Assembly (NCBI RefSeq): GCF_036226445.1 | Contig: NZ_CP108474.1 | Coordinates: forward strand, 1,550,001 to 1,614,000 | DNA length: 64,000 nt | Direction: 5' to 3' | Source: Streptomyces sp. NBC_01255 | GTDB lineage: Bacteria; Actinomycetota; Actinomycetes; Streptomycetales; Streptomycetaceae | In this document: positions 27,746 to 35,256 of the stretch, one piece after another | Numbering within the stretch: the stretch's first letter is position 1 | How the letters are laid out: every line of letters starts with the position of its first letter | Notes under the pieces: generated by a model | The model's database searches: none | What the model was told of the DNA's origin: nothing | The model's input: the letters and a program-made list of their open reading frames with translations, nothing else | Translations under genes and position numbers: made by a program

Positions 27746-28222
27746 ATGAGCGACCGTCCGGGCGAGCGTGCCCCGACCGAGGAGAAGCCGAAGCTCAAGG
27801 AGTACGAGGGCGAGGGCATCACCGTCACTTTCGAGCCACGGCGCTGTCTGCACGCGGCCGAGTGCGTGCACGGCCTGCCCGAGGTCTTCGACCTGTCCCG
27901 GCGCCCGTGGGTGCTGCCCGACGCCGCCGAGCCCGGCCTGGTCGCCGAGGTGATCCGCCGCTGCCCCTCGGGCGCGCTCCAGTACCACCACCACCCGGCG
28001 GAGGCCGCCGTCGCCGAGCCCCCCGACTCCCCCACCACCGTGCGCCGCACCCCTTCCGGCCAGCTCGTTCTGCGCGGGGACCTGCTCGTGACCGGCCCGC
28101 ACGGGGACCGGCACGAGACCCGGGTGATGCTGTGCGGCTGCGGTGCCTCCGCGAACCAGCCGTACTGCGACCACTCCGGCCCCTGCGCCGAGCCGGACGA
28201 CGACGTCGCCGATCAGCGCTGA
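27746..28222 (+). CDS. Two-domain iron-sulfur protein: mono-cluster ferredoxin-like plus CDGSH
   Basis: The N-terminal half (residues 20-85) matches the divergent mono-cluster ferredoxin-like domain: FEPRRCLHAAECVHGLPEVF and a later RRCPSGALQ. The C-terminal half is a CDGSH domain with the Cys3-His pattern CGCGASANQPYCDHS, which binds a 2Fe-2S cluster. A flexible Pro/Glu linker joins them. Such proteins probably carry electrons or clusters in the cytoplasm. A TAGGCT box (27733-27738) 7 nt before ATG 27746 predicts a leaderless transcript. Confidence 0.9.
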   Translation: MSDRPGERAPTEEKPKLKEYEGEGITVTFEPRRCLHAAECVHGLPEVFDLSRRPWVLPDAAEPGLVAEVIRRCPSGALQYHHHPAEAAVAEPPDSPTTVRRTPSGQLVLRGDLLVTGPHGDRHETRVMLCGCGASANQPYCDHSGPCAEPDDDVADQR

Positions 28223-28365
28223 CCCTCGACCGCGTCCGTCCGGTGACGCAGGTCACGTGGTCACCGAGTGCACGTTCCGGCCGTGCCGCTCGTCTTCCCT
28301 GGTGTGAGGTGCCCTGGTGTCGGGGAGACGCACAGGATCCGAAACCCGCGCGAGAGGAGCCGGTC

Positions 28366-28782
28366 TTGCCCGCCGTCATCGAGCAGTCCGTCCAGGCCCG
28401 TCTGGTCGCATCCGTGCCCCGGATGGAGACGGTCCCCGCCACCCTGCGGTACGACCGGGAGGACCCGTACGCCGTCAGCATGGCCTTCCCGCCTCCGGCG
28501 ACCCTGGAGGGCGTCGAGGTCTCCTGGGCCTTCGCCCGTGAGCTGCTCGTCCAGGGCGTCGAGCGCCCGGCGGGGGTCGGTGACGTCCGGCTGCGCCCGT
28601 ACGGGTACGACCGCACGGTGGTCGAGTTCCACGCCCCTGAGGGGGTCGCGATGGTGCACGTCAGGACCTCGGAGCTGCGCCTCTTCCTGGAGCGCTCGGA
28701 GCACCTGGTGCCGGCCGGACGCGAGCACCAGTACCTGAACTGGGACCAGGACCTGGCGGAGCTGCTGCGCGAGCGCCCGTAG
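28366..28782 (+). CDS. SsgA-like protein (SALP), sporulation/cell-division regulator
   Basis: SALPs are found in sporulating actinomycetes and direct septum and spore-wall steps. The 138-residue protein has the family core: PATLRYDREDPYAVSMAF, WAFARELLVQGVERPAGVGDVRLRP and the C-terminal LFLERSEHLVPAGREHQYL. TTG 28366 is chosen because GAGGAG at 28354-28359 lies 6 nt upstream. Which SALP (SsgA-G) it is cannot be said with certainty; the sequence is SsgD-like from memory. Its stop is followed by 15-bp repeats. Confidence 0.9.
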   Translation: MPAVIEQSVQARLVASVPRMETVPATLRYDREDPYAVSMAFPPPATLEGVEVSWAFARELLVQGVERPAGVGDVRLRPYGYDRTVVEFHAPEGVAMVHVRTSELRLFLERSEHLVPAGREHQYLNWDQDLAELLRERP

Positions 28783-28844
28783 AGCGTGCGCCATGAATCG
28801 GGCGCCCGTAAGCCGAGCGCCCGTAAACCGAGCGCCCGTAAATC
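28771..28844 (+). repeat. 15-bp repeats derived from the 3' end of the SALP gene
   Basis: GAGCGCCCGTA at the gene's end (28771-28781, with stop TAG) recurs as three adjacent 15-bp units at 28800, 28815 and 28830, each carrying TAA in place of TAG. Confidence 0.8.
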
Positions 28845-28846
28845 GT

Positions 28847-28875
28847 TTGCCCCCGCCCGATCGGGGTCGTACGGT
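28847..28875 (+). promoter_or_regulatory. Promoter of the second ABC-F gene
   Basis: TTGCCC (28847-28852) and TACGGT (28870-28875) are separated by 17 bp, a good sigma-70-type promoter. The predicted start near 28882 gives a leader of about 190 nt. Confidence 0.6.
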
Positions 28876-28902
28876 CGTACCTGACCTTGTCGTCACTTGA
28901 TC

Positions 28903-29067
28903 GGAGAAGGACGTTGCTCGTCTGAGGTTGCGAGACACCGCGCCGCGCGTGCCCCTTGTGCCGCGTGTGCCGTTCTCGACCTCGGCGTACGAGCCGTTCT
29001 TTCCACAGCCCGCGCCCCGGTGTCTCTCGCGTCGCCCATTCACGCCCGCGCTCGCGCAACCGGGAGG
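28903..29067 (+). promoter_or_regulatory. Probable uORF-controlled attenuator leader of the ABC-F gene
   Basis: GGAG (28903-28906) precedes a three-codon ORF, TTG CTC GTC TGA (28914-28925, Met-Leu-Val). Directly after the stop, GGTTGCG (28926-28932) can pair with CGCAACC (29055-29061), which abuts the gene's ribosome site GGGAGG. Overlapping GAGACACCG (28932-28940) can instead pair with CGGTGTCTC (29018-29026). These are mutually exclusive helices next to a ribosome stall site. Confidence 0.55.
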
Positions 29068-29072
29068 CCTCC

Positions 29073-30713
29073 ATGGCGCATCACCCCACGTTCATCACCT
29101 GTTCCTCGCTCTCCTTCTCCTGGCCCGACGGCACCGAGGTCCTCGACGACTTCCGCCTCACGGTCGGCCCCGGCCGCACCGGGCTCGTCGGGCTCAACGG
29201 CTCCGGCAAGTCGACCCTCCTGAAACTCCTCGCGGGAGAGCTCACCCCGGCCTCCGGCGCGATCCGGGTCACGGGCGAGCTCGGCTACCTGCCGCAGAAC
29301 CTCGTCCTGGACACCTCGCGGCGGGTCGACGAGATCCTCGGTATCGCGGGGAAGCGCGCCGCGCTGCACGCCATCGAGGCGGGCGACCCCGCCGAGGAGC
29401 ACTTCACCGCCCTCGCCGACGACTGGGACGTCGAGGAGCGGGCCCGCGCCACCCTCGATCAGCTGGGGCTCACCGCCGTCGGCCTCGACCGGACCGTCGG
29501 CGAGGTCTCGGGCGGCGAGTCCGTCCTGCTGCGCCTCGCGGCGCTGCTGCTCGCCCGGCCCGACGTGCTGCTGCTCGACGAGCCGACGAACAATCTGGAC
29601 CTGCACGCCCGCGCCCGTCTGTACGAAGCGGTGGAGGGCTGGTCCGGGGTCCTGGTCGTGGTCAGCCACGACCGTGAACTCCTGGAGCGCGTCGACCAGA
29701 TCGCCGATCTCCGGGACGGCGAGGTCACCTGGTACGGCGGCCCCTGGTCCGCGTACGAGACGGCACTCGCCGCGGAACAGGACGCCGCGGAGCGGATGGT
29801 GCGGGTCGCCGAAGCCGACGTACAGCGCCAGAAGCGCGAACTGGGCGAAGCCCAGACGAAGTTGGCGCGCCGCAAGCGGTTCGCGCAGAAGAGTTACGAG
29901 AACAAGGTCGTACCGAAGATCGTGGCGAACGGCCGCAAGAGCGATGCCCAGGTCGCGGCGGGGAAGCACCGCACCCTGCACACGGAGCGGCTCTCCGAGG
30001 CCAAGGAGCGGCTCGACGCGGCGGTGGAGGCGGTACGGGACGACGACGAGATCCGCGTCGAACTGCCCCGCACCTCGGTGCCGCCGGGCCGCGAGGTCCT
30101 GTTCCTGCGCGACCTGGAGCTGCGGTACGGGGCCAGGGTCGACGGCGAGTTCGCGCTGCGCGGCCCGGAGCGGATCGCGCTCGTCGGCCGGAACGGCGCC
30201 GGCAAGACGACGCTGCTCCGGACGATCGCCGGGGAGGTGGAGCCGCTGTCGGGCGAGGCGGACGCACGGGTACCGCTCCGCTTCCTGCCGCAGCGGCTCG
30301 ACGTCCTCGACGACGGGCTGAGCGTGGTGGAGAACGTGGCCCGCTTCGCGCCCACGGCGACGGGGAACGCGATCAGGGCGCGGCTGGCGAGGTTTCTGTT
30401 CCGGGGGGCGCGGGCGGATCAGCCCGTGGGCACCCTCTCGGGCGGGGAGCGGTTCCGGGCGACGCTCGCGGCGCTGCTCCTGGCGGAGCCGGCTCCGCAG
30501 CTGCTGATGCTGGACGAGCCGACGAACAACCTGGACATGGGGTCGGTCCGGAAGCTGACGGCGGCCCTCGACGCGTACGAGGGGGCGCTGATCGTGGCGA
30601 GCCACGACGTGACGTTCCTGGAGTCGCTCGGCATCACGCGCTGGCTGCTGCTCGACGGTGAGCTGCGGCCGACGACGGCGGAGGAGGTCCGGGGAGTGAC
30701 TTCGAGGCACTAG
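29073..30713 (+). CDS. ABC-F family ATPase with regulated leader
   Basis: The 546-residue soluble twin ATPase has Walker A motifs GLNGSGKST (40-48) and GRNGAGKTT, signatures EVSGGESV and TLSGGERF, and Walker B blocks LLDEPTNNLD and MLDEPTNNLD. A basic helical linker (QKRELGEAQTKLARRKRFAQ) between the domains is the ribosome-tRNA contact element of the family. GGGAGG (29062-29067) lies 5 nt before ATG 29073. The long leader with a tiny ORF suggests induction by ribosome-targeting antibiotics, as for known resistance ABC-Fs; a housekeeping role is the alternative. Confidence 0.92.
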   Translation: MAHHPTFITCSSLSFSWPDGTEVLDDFRLTVGPGRTGLVGLNGSGKSTLLKLLAGELTPASGAIRVTGELGYLPQNLVLDTSRRVDEILGIAGKRAALHAIEAGDPAEEHFTALADDWDVEERARATLDQLGLTAVGLDRTVGEVSGGESVLLRLAALLLARPDVLLLDEPTNNLDLHARARLYEAVEGWSGVLVVVSHDRELLERVDQIADLRDGEVTWYGGPWSAYETALAAEQDAAERMVRVAEADVQRQKRELGEAQTKLARRKRFAQKSYENKVVPKIVANGRKSDAQVAAGKHRTLHTERLSEAKERLDAAVEAVRDDDEIRVELPRTSVPPGREVLFLRDLELRYGARVDGEFALRGPERIALVGRNGAGKTTLLRTIAGEVEPLSGEADARVPLRFLPQRLDVLDDGLSVVENVARFAPTATGNAIRARLARFLFRGARADQPVGTLSGGERFRATLAALLLAEPAPQLLMLDEPTNNLDMGSVRKLTAALDAYEGALIVASHDVTFLESLGITRWLLLDGELRPTTAEEVRGVTSRH

Positions 30714-30756
30714 CGGGGCATCGAGTCGCGGGGGTGGGGCTCGAGCCCGCGGGACG

Positions 30757-30812
30757 GGGTGTCGAGGGATCAAGGTGTCAAGGTGTCAAGGTGACAAGGT
30801 GACAGGGTGTCA
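30757..30812. repeat. Seven 8-bp tandem units ending on the AbaA-like stop codon
   Basis: Units of AGGTGWCA run from 30757 to 30812. The last three bases are the stop codon (TGA on the minus strand) of the gene at 30810. On that strand TGA recurs in several units and in more than one frame. Confidence 0.85.
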
Positions 30813-31274
30813 ACGGTGAAGTAAGGCCCAGGACTTGGTACCGCCGCCCGGCGTCAGTACGGGGGCGAGGCCCCAGTCTCCGCCGTGCGCGTCGACCGCC
30901 GCGGCCAGCAGCCACATGCTGCGGCTGCGGCGGTCGCGGCATTCCTCGGCCGCGGCGGGCGAGGCATGGACCGGGTGCTGGTCGTAGAGCACGATCCGCA
31001 GCGCCTCGTACTGCCAGCGGACGCGCAGGATCATCTCGCGGTCGGGCGTGAAGCGGTACGCCGCGGCGACGAGTTCCGAGGTGGCGAGGGCGGCGGTCTC
31101 GCAGAGGTCCGAGAGGCCGTGCCGGGTGAGGAGCGTGCCGACCGACTCACGGGCGAGTCCGGCACAGTAGGCGCCTCCGGGGAGGAGCATCGAGTAGCTG
31201 AGGTTCTCCGTGGCGGGAGGTATGGGCCCGGCCGCCGCGACGGCGGACGGGAGGCAACGCAGTGCGCCCTTCAT
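30810..31274 (-). CDS. AbaA-like HATPase-family protein with degenerate ATP site
   Basis: The 154-residue protein has the histidine-kinase-like ATPase fold seen in anti-sigma and AbaA-like regulators (SYSMLLPGGAYCAGLARESVG, then ALATSELVAAAYRF, ending LTPGGGTKSWALL). The usual N-box ELVTNAVxH reads ELVAAAYRF here, so the Mg-ligand Asn is lost and ATP binding is doubtful. It is divergent from a WhiJ-like Xre gene and a DUF397 gene, the standard partners. ATG 31274 is chosen; GTG 31286 is possible. Confidence 0.8.
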   Translation of the reverse strand: MKGALRCLPSAVAAAGPIPPATENLSYSMLLPGGAYCAGLARESVGTLLTRHGLSDLCETAALATSELVAAAYRFTPDREMILRVRWQYEALRIVLYDQHPVHASPAAAEECRDRRSRSMWLLAAAVDAHGGDWGLAPVLTPGGGTKSWALLHR

Positions 31275-31343
31275 CGGGTTGCTCACATTTCTTGCGCATT
31301 GGGGGTGTACGCACACACGGTCACAGTCGCCCCGTGTGAGACT

Positions 31344-31364
31344 TGCGCTACCGACCGTAGCGCA
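31344..31364. promoter_or_regulatory. Candidate operator in the first WhiJ-type cassette
   Basis: TGCGCTAC-cgacc-GTAGCGCA is a perfect 8-bp dyad with a 5-bp centre, between the divergent AbaA-like and Xre genes. A second dyad, ACTAC...GTAGT, is at 31383-31398. Binding by the Xre protein is inferred. Confidence 0.45.
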
Positions 31365-31468
31365 CGACCGGAGCACAGTGCTACTACTTGCGGGTAGTCG
31401 TGCCATTCCGGCCGAAACGGCGATCCGCGAGGGTCGTCGTCGTCACGCAACGAAAGGGGAGATCGCGC

Positions 31469-32320
31469 GTGCCACCCAGGAGCAGCCCGACCGCACGACA
31501 GCAGCGCCTCGGGAGCGAACTGCGCAAACTGCGCGAACAGTCGGGCATGTCGGCCCAGCAGGCCGCCGCCCTCCTGGGCGTCGACCGCACCCGTATCCCC
31601 AACATCGAGTCCGGCCGCTTCGGCATCAGCGCCGAGCGCGTCCGCACCCTCGCCTTCAACTACGGCTGCCCCGACACGGCGCTCGTCGACCTGCTCGCCG
31701 ACATCGCCCAGGAGCGGGACCGGGGCTGGTGGGAGGAGCACCGCGGACTGCTGCCGCCCGCCCTCATCGACATCGCCGAACTGGAGTACCACTCCTCGGA
31801 GTTGCAGAGCGCCGTCACCACCCACATCCCCGGCCTCCTGCAGACCGAGGAGCATGCGCGGGCCGTCTTCGACACCGCTGTCCCGCTCCTGCCGGGACCC
31901 GACCTGGAGGCCCGCCTCGCGCTGCGGCTGCGCCGCCAGGAGGTCCTGGACCGGGACCGGCCCGTGCTCTACGAGGCCGTGATCCACGAGGCGGCGCTGC
32001 GCATGCAGTTCGGCGGGCCGAAGGTCGCGCGGGACCAGCTGGAGCACATCCTGGCGTACTCCGAGCGGGACACCGTGACCGTCCGCGTCATCCCCTTCGC
32101 CGCGGGGGGTTTCCCGGGCGCGGGCCAGTCGTTCACCTATGTGGCCGCGCCCGTGCCGCAGCTCGACACCGTGCAGCTCGACTCCTCCCACGGATCGATC
32201 CTCCTCGACGCGGACATGAAGCTCCGCCGCTACCGGGGACTCCTGGAGCGACTGCGCGGACTCGCCCTGTCCACGACCGAATCACGCGCGTTCATACGCA
32301 CCATCGCCCAGGATCTGTGA
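31469..32320 (+). CDS. WhiJ-like Xre-family regulator with DUF5753 domain
   Basis: The 283-residue protein has an N-terminal HTH (RQQRLGSELRKLREQSGMSAQQAAALLGVDRTRI in pieces; residues 10-45) and a C-terminal DUF5753 sensor domain (HIPGLLQTEEHARAVF, YEAVIHEAALRMQFGG). Members such as WhiJ and Scr1 control development or antibiotic production, usually with a DUF397 partner, which follows 14 bp downstream. GGGGA (31456-31460) lies 8 nt before GTG 31469. Confidence 0.9.
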   Translation: MPPRSSPTARQQRLGSELRKLREQSGMSAQQAAALLGVDRTRIPNIESGRFGISAERVRTLAFNYGCPDTALVDLLADIAQERDRGWWEEHRGLLPPALIDIAELEYHSSELQSAVTTHIPGLLQTEEHARAVFDTAVPLLPGPDLEARLALRLRRQEVLDRDRPVLYEAVIHEAALRMQFGGPKVARDQLEHILAYSERDTVTVRVIPFAAGGFPGAGQSFTYVAAPVPQLDTVQLDSSHGSILLDADMKLRRYRGLLERLRGLALSTTESRAFIRTIAQDL

Positions 32321-32334
32321 AGGACCGCCCCACC

Positions 32335-32604
32335 ATGAACGTCACGACCGACACCCCCCTCGCCGCCGCGCCTCTCGCCGGCGCCCCTCTCGCCGCCGCC
32401 CCCGCCCCCGTCGCTGCCGACATCGACTGGAACGAGGCCTTCTGCAGCGAGGGCGCGAACTGTTTCCGGTTCGGCCTCGACGACTCCGGCCGGGCCTACA
32501 TCGGCTCGACTCTCGCCCCCGGCGAGTACGTCAGCGACTCGGTGGAGGCGCTCCGCGCCCTGATCTCCGCGGTGAAGGCCGGCGCGGCGGACCATCTGCT
32601 CTGA
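32335..32604 (+). CDS. DUF397-type small partner protein
   Basis: The 89-residue acidic protein has an Ala/Pro-rich N-terminus with a repeated PLAAAPLAGAP and a DUF397-like core (FCSEGANCFRFGLDDSGRAYIG, then YVSDSVEALRALISAVKAG). DUF397 proteins are antitoxin-like or co-regulator partners of the adjacent Xre protein. It follows the Xre gene by 14 bp and is surely co-transcribed. Confidence 0.85.
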   Translation: MNVTTDTPLAAAPLAGAPLAAAPAPVAADIDWNEAFCSEGANCFRFGLDDSGRAYIGSTLAPGEYVSDSVEALRALISAVKAGAADHLL

Positions 32605-32642
32605 ACCGTCCGCCCCGAACCGTGCGCTCCGAACCGTCTGCT
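32601..32642 (+). repeat. Three 14-bp tandem units starting at the DUF397 stop codon
   Basis: Units of CYGAACCGTSYGCY start at 32601, 32615 and 32629. The first contains TGA 32602-32604. Confidence 0.8.
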
Positions 32643-32779
32643 CTGCGTAGCCGTCCGGTCGGCCTGTGGCGCACGTCGAGGACGTGACCTGCATCTCCAG
32701 GACCCCACCGGAGCAGCGCACATAACGGAACGTAACCGGACATCGTCCAGACGGGCTTGGCCGACGCCTTACGGAGCCT

Positions 32780-32816
32780 TAACCTACGGTCTCGTAACCT
32801 ACGAATCCGTAGGTAA
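32780..32816. promoter_or_regulatory. Candidate operator of the desaturase gene
   Basis: TAACCTACG occurs at 32780-32788 and 32795-32803, and the second copy forms the dyad ACCTACG-aatc-CGTAGGT (32797-32814). The site lies 39 bp before the desaturase start, where a TetR-like lipid regulator would be expected. Confidence 0.45.
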
Positions 32817-32852
32817 TCCCGTATGCCCTTCTCTCCGTCCCCAGGAGTCCCC

Positions 32853-33827
32853 GTGACGCTCACCTCTCCCCACCTCGGCAGCTCGGCGGAGTGGACCGAC
32901 GCGCGCCTGCTCTACGCGCTGGAAGAGGTCGTGGAGAAGGAGCTCAACCGGCACCTGAAGGTCACCAAGGACTGGATGCCGCACGAGTACGTGCCGTGGT
33001 CCGACGGCCGGAACTTCCCCGGCTTCTTCGAGGACGGCGAGGCCTGGGACCCCAAGCAGTCCAAGGTCACCGAGATCGGAAAGATCGCCCTCGTGGTGAA
33101 CCTGCTCACCGAGGACAACCTCCCGAGCTACCACCACGAGATCGCCAGCCTCTTCGGCCGCGACGGCGCCTGGGGCACCTGGGTGCACCGCTGGACCGCC
33201 GAGGAGGGCCGCCACGGCATCGTGATGCGCGACTACCTCCTGGCCTCGCGCGCGGTCGACCCGGACAAGCTGGAGCAGTTCCGGATGTCACACATGAGCG
33301 AGGGCTTCGAGTCCGACAACCGGCACTCGATGCTGCACTCCGTGGCGTACGTCGCCTTCCAGGAGCTCGCGACCCGCATCTCGCACCGGAACACCGGCCA
33401 CCAGTCGGGCGACCCCGTCTGCGACCGGATGCTCTCCCGCATCGCCACCGACGAGAACCTGCACATGGTCTTCTACCGGAACCTGCTGGGCGCGGCCTTC
33501 GAGCTCGCCCCCGACCTGACCATGATGGCCGTGCGGGACGTGGTCGTGAACTTCCGGATGCCCGGACACGGCATGCCGGGCTTCGAGCGGGCGGCGGCGC
33601 AGATGGCGATCGGCGAGATCTACAACATGCGCATCCACCACGACGACGTCCTCCAGCCGGTCCTGCGCTTCCTCAAGGTCCTCCAGATCGAGGGGCTCGG
33701 CCCGGAGGGCCTCCAGGCCCAGGACGAGCTGGGGCTGTACATGAACGGCCTGGACAGCGAGGCCAGCAAGTTCGACGAGAAGCTCGCGGCCCGCAAGGCC
33801 CGTATGGCGGCCCGAGCGGCCGGCTGA
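32853..33827 (+). CDS. Acyl-[acyl-carrier-protein] desaturase
   Basis: This soluble diiron enzyme introduces a double bond into acyl-ACP. The 324-residue protein has the ligand blocks TEDNLPSYHH, TAEEGRHG and TDENLHMVFYRN, giving the two EXXH-type diiron motifs. AGGAG at 32843-32847 lies 5 nt before GTG 32853. It converges with the WhiB-like gene; the two share a hairpin. Confidence 0.92.
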   Translation: MTLTSPHLGSSAEWTDARLLYALEEVVEKELNRHLKVTKDWMPHEYVPWSDGRNFPGFFEDGEAWDPKQSKVTEIGKIALVVNLLTEDNLPSYHHEIASLFGRDGAWGTWVHRWTAEEGRHGIVMRDYLLASRAVDPDKLEQFRMSHMSEGFESDNRHSMLHSVAYVAFQELATRISHRNTGHQSGDPVCDRMLSRIATDENLHMVFYRNLLGAAFELAPDLTMMAVRDVVVNFRMPGHGMPGFERAAAQMAIGEIYNMRIHHDDVLQPVLRFLKVLQIEGLGPEGLQAQDELGLYMNGLDSEASKFDEKLAARKARMAARAAG

Positions 33828-33843
33828 TCCACCTCTCGCACCC

Positions 33844-33911
33844 CCGAAAAGGAGCGCGTGCGGCTCAGCGGCTGCCCTGCTGCCGCTTGAGCCGCACGCG
33901 CTCCTTTTCGG
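33844..33911. terminator. Very long hairpin formed with an inverted copy of the whiB-like 3' end
   Basis: Arms 33844-33872 and 33882-33911 pair over 29 bp with one bulged base and a 9-nt loop. The right arm and loop lie wholly inside the whiB-like coding sequence, and its stop codon lies in the left arm. It can terminate transcription from both convergent genes. Confidence 0.88.
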
Positions 33912-34122
33912 AGAGCCCGCCCCACACCCCGAAGCGCTCGTCGTGGGCCAGTGCGTACTCCAGGCACGCCACGCGCCCCTCGCACGCCCCGCACAGCTGC
34001 TTGGCCTCGCGCGTCGACGAGCCGGGGGCCGGGAAGAAGAACTCCGGGCCCGCCTGGGCGCACAGGGCGTTCTCACGCCAGGAGAAGTCGGGAGCGGTCA
34101 GCACGTCGGTATCCGTCTGCAT
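33865..34122 (-). CDS. WhiB-family iron-sulfur transcription factor
   Basis: The 85-residue protein has the four cluster cysteines (ALCAQ, then LCGACEGRVAC), the GVWGG turn and a basic C-terminal DNA-binding tail (SEKERVRLKRQQ). WhiB-like proteins bind sigma factors through a 4Fe-4S cluster and act in development or stress. It is not WblE-like or WblC-like by motif; the subfamily is not assigned. ATG 34122 is the likely start. The last 14 codons lie in the shared hairpin. Confidence 0.9.
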   Translation of the reverse strand: MQTDTDVLTAPDFSWRENALCAQAGPEFFFPAPGSSTREAKQLCGACEGRVACLEYALAHDERFGVWGGLSEKERVRLKRQQGSR

Positions 34123-34168
34123 GACCCACACGTTGCCTGCCTGCCGTAAACAGGCCATCAACGTTCGA

Positions 34169-35251
34169 TCAATGGCGGATACCCAGTGCCGGGAGGACCG
34201 TCTCCGCGACCCGGTAGGCCTCCTCCAGGAGCGGGTTCCCGGACAGGATGAACGTGTCCACGCCCAGCTCCCGGTACTCCTGGAGGCGCTCCACGACCTG
34301 GGCCGTCGACCCGACGACCGCCGTTCCCGGACCGGGCCGGAACAGCCCCATGCCGGGCCAGAGATTCGGGTGGACCTCCAGTTCGCGCGCCCGCGCGGGG
34401 ACCCGGCCGCCGTGCTGCCGGAACTGGCGCTGCCAGCCGACACCGTCCTCGCCCGCCCGCTCGCCGAGCTGCCGGGCGTACGTCGCCTCGCTGGTGACGT
34501 CGAGCAGCCGGTCGGCCGCCGCCCAGGCCTCGTCCTCGGTGTCGCGGACGATGAGGTGGAGCCGGAGGCCGATCCGGAGGGTACGGCCGTGGGCCGCGGC
34601 CCGGGCCCGTACGTGGTCGAGCTTCTCCTTCAGCAGGTGCGGGGGCTCGCCCCAGGTGAGGTAGACGTCGACGTGCTCGGCGGCCATCTCGATGCCGGGC
34701 GCCGACGAGCCGCCGAACCACAGCGGGACGTGCGGCTCCTGCACGGGCCTGAGGTCCCGGAAGGAGGCGCCCGCGTTCCTGAGGTCGTAGAAGCGGCCCT
34801 TGTGGTCGAAGACCTCCCCCGCCGTGAGCCGCTTGACGATCGACCAGTACTCGGCGCTGAGTGCGTAGCGCTCGTCGTGCTCGACGTGGAGCCCGTACTC
34901 GCGCAGGGCGGCGGTGGAGCCGTTGACCACGTTGAAGCGGAGCCGGCCGTCGAAGAGGTTGTCGAAGCTGAGCGCCATCTTGGCGAGCAGGGTCGGGGCG
35001 ATCAGGCCCGGGTGGACGGCGAGCAGCGGCTTGAAGCGGGTGCTGGTGGAGGCCGCGAGTGCGGAGCCGAGGGGCCAGACGTCGTAGAGGTCGGTGGCGA
35101 GCAGCGCCCCTGTGTAGCCGAGGCGTTCGACGGTTCCGGCGAGCTGCGCGAGGTAGCCGAGGTCGACGGGGCGGCGGCCCGCCGGCTCCCACGGGTAGGC
35201 GCCTTCGCGCGGGATGATGTACCAGAGGACTTCGGGTGCGGGGGTCGTCAC
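34169..35251 (-). CDS. ssuD: Alkanesulfonate monooxygenase (SsuD-like, FMNH2-dependent)
   Basis: SsuD cleaves the C-S bond of alkanesulfonates to give aldehyde and sulfite. The 360-residue protein tracks E. coli SsuD closely (RPVDLGYLAQLAGTVERLGYTG, VDVYLTWGEPPHLLKEKL, GLRLHLIVRDTEDEAW with the active-site Arg and His, LSGNPLLEEAYRVAE). The region holding SsuD Cys54 reads LLATDLYDVW, so that Cys is missing and the loop is shorter. No SsuE flavin reductase gene is nearby. It is last in the six-gene sulfonate operon, 5 bp after the preceding stop. Confidence 0.9.
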   Translation of the reverse strand: MTTPAPEVLWYIIPREGAYPWEPAGRRPVDLGYLAQLAGTVERLGYTGALLATDLYDVWPLGSALAASTSTRFKPLLAVHPGLIAPTLLAKMALSFDNLFDGRLRFNVVNGSTAALREYGLHVEHDERYALSAEYWSIVKRLTAGEVFDHKGRFYDLRNAGASFRDLRPVQEPHVPLWFGGSSAPGIEMAAEHVDVYLTWGEPPHLLKEKLDHVRARAAAHGRTLRIGLRLHLIVRDTEDEAWAAADRLLDVTSEATYARQLGERAGEDGVGWQRQFRQHGGRVPARARELEVHPNLWPGMGLFRPGPGTAVVGSTAQVVERLQEYRELGVDTFILSGNPLLEEAYRVAETVLPALGIRH

Positions 35252-35256
35252 GGTGC

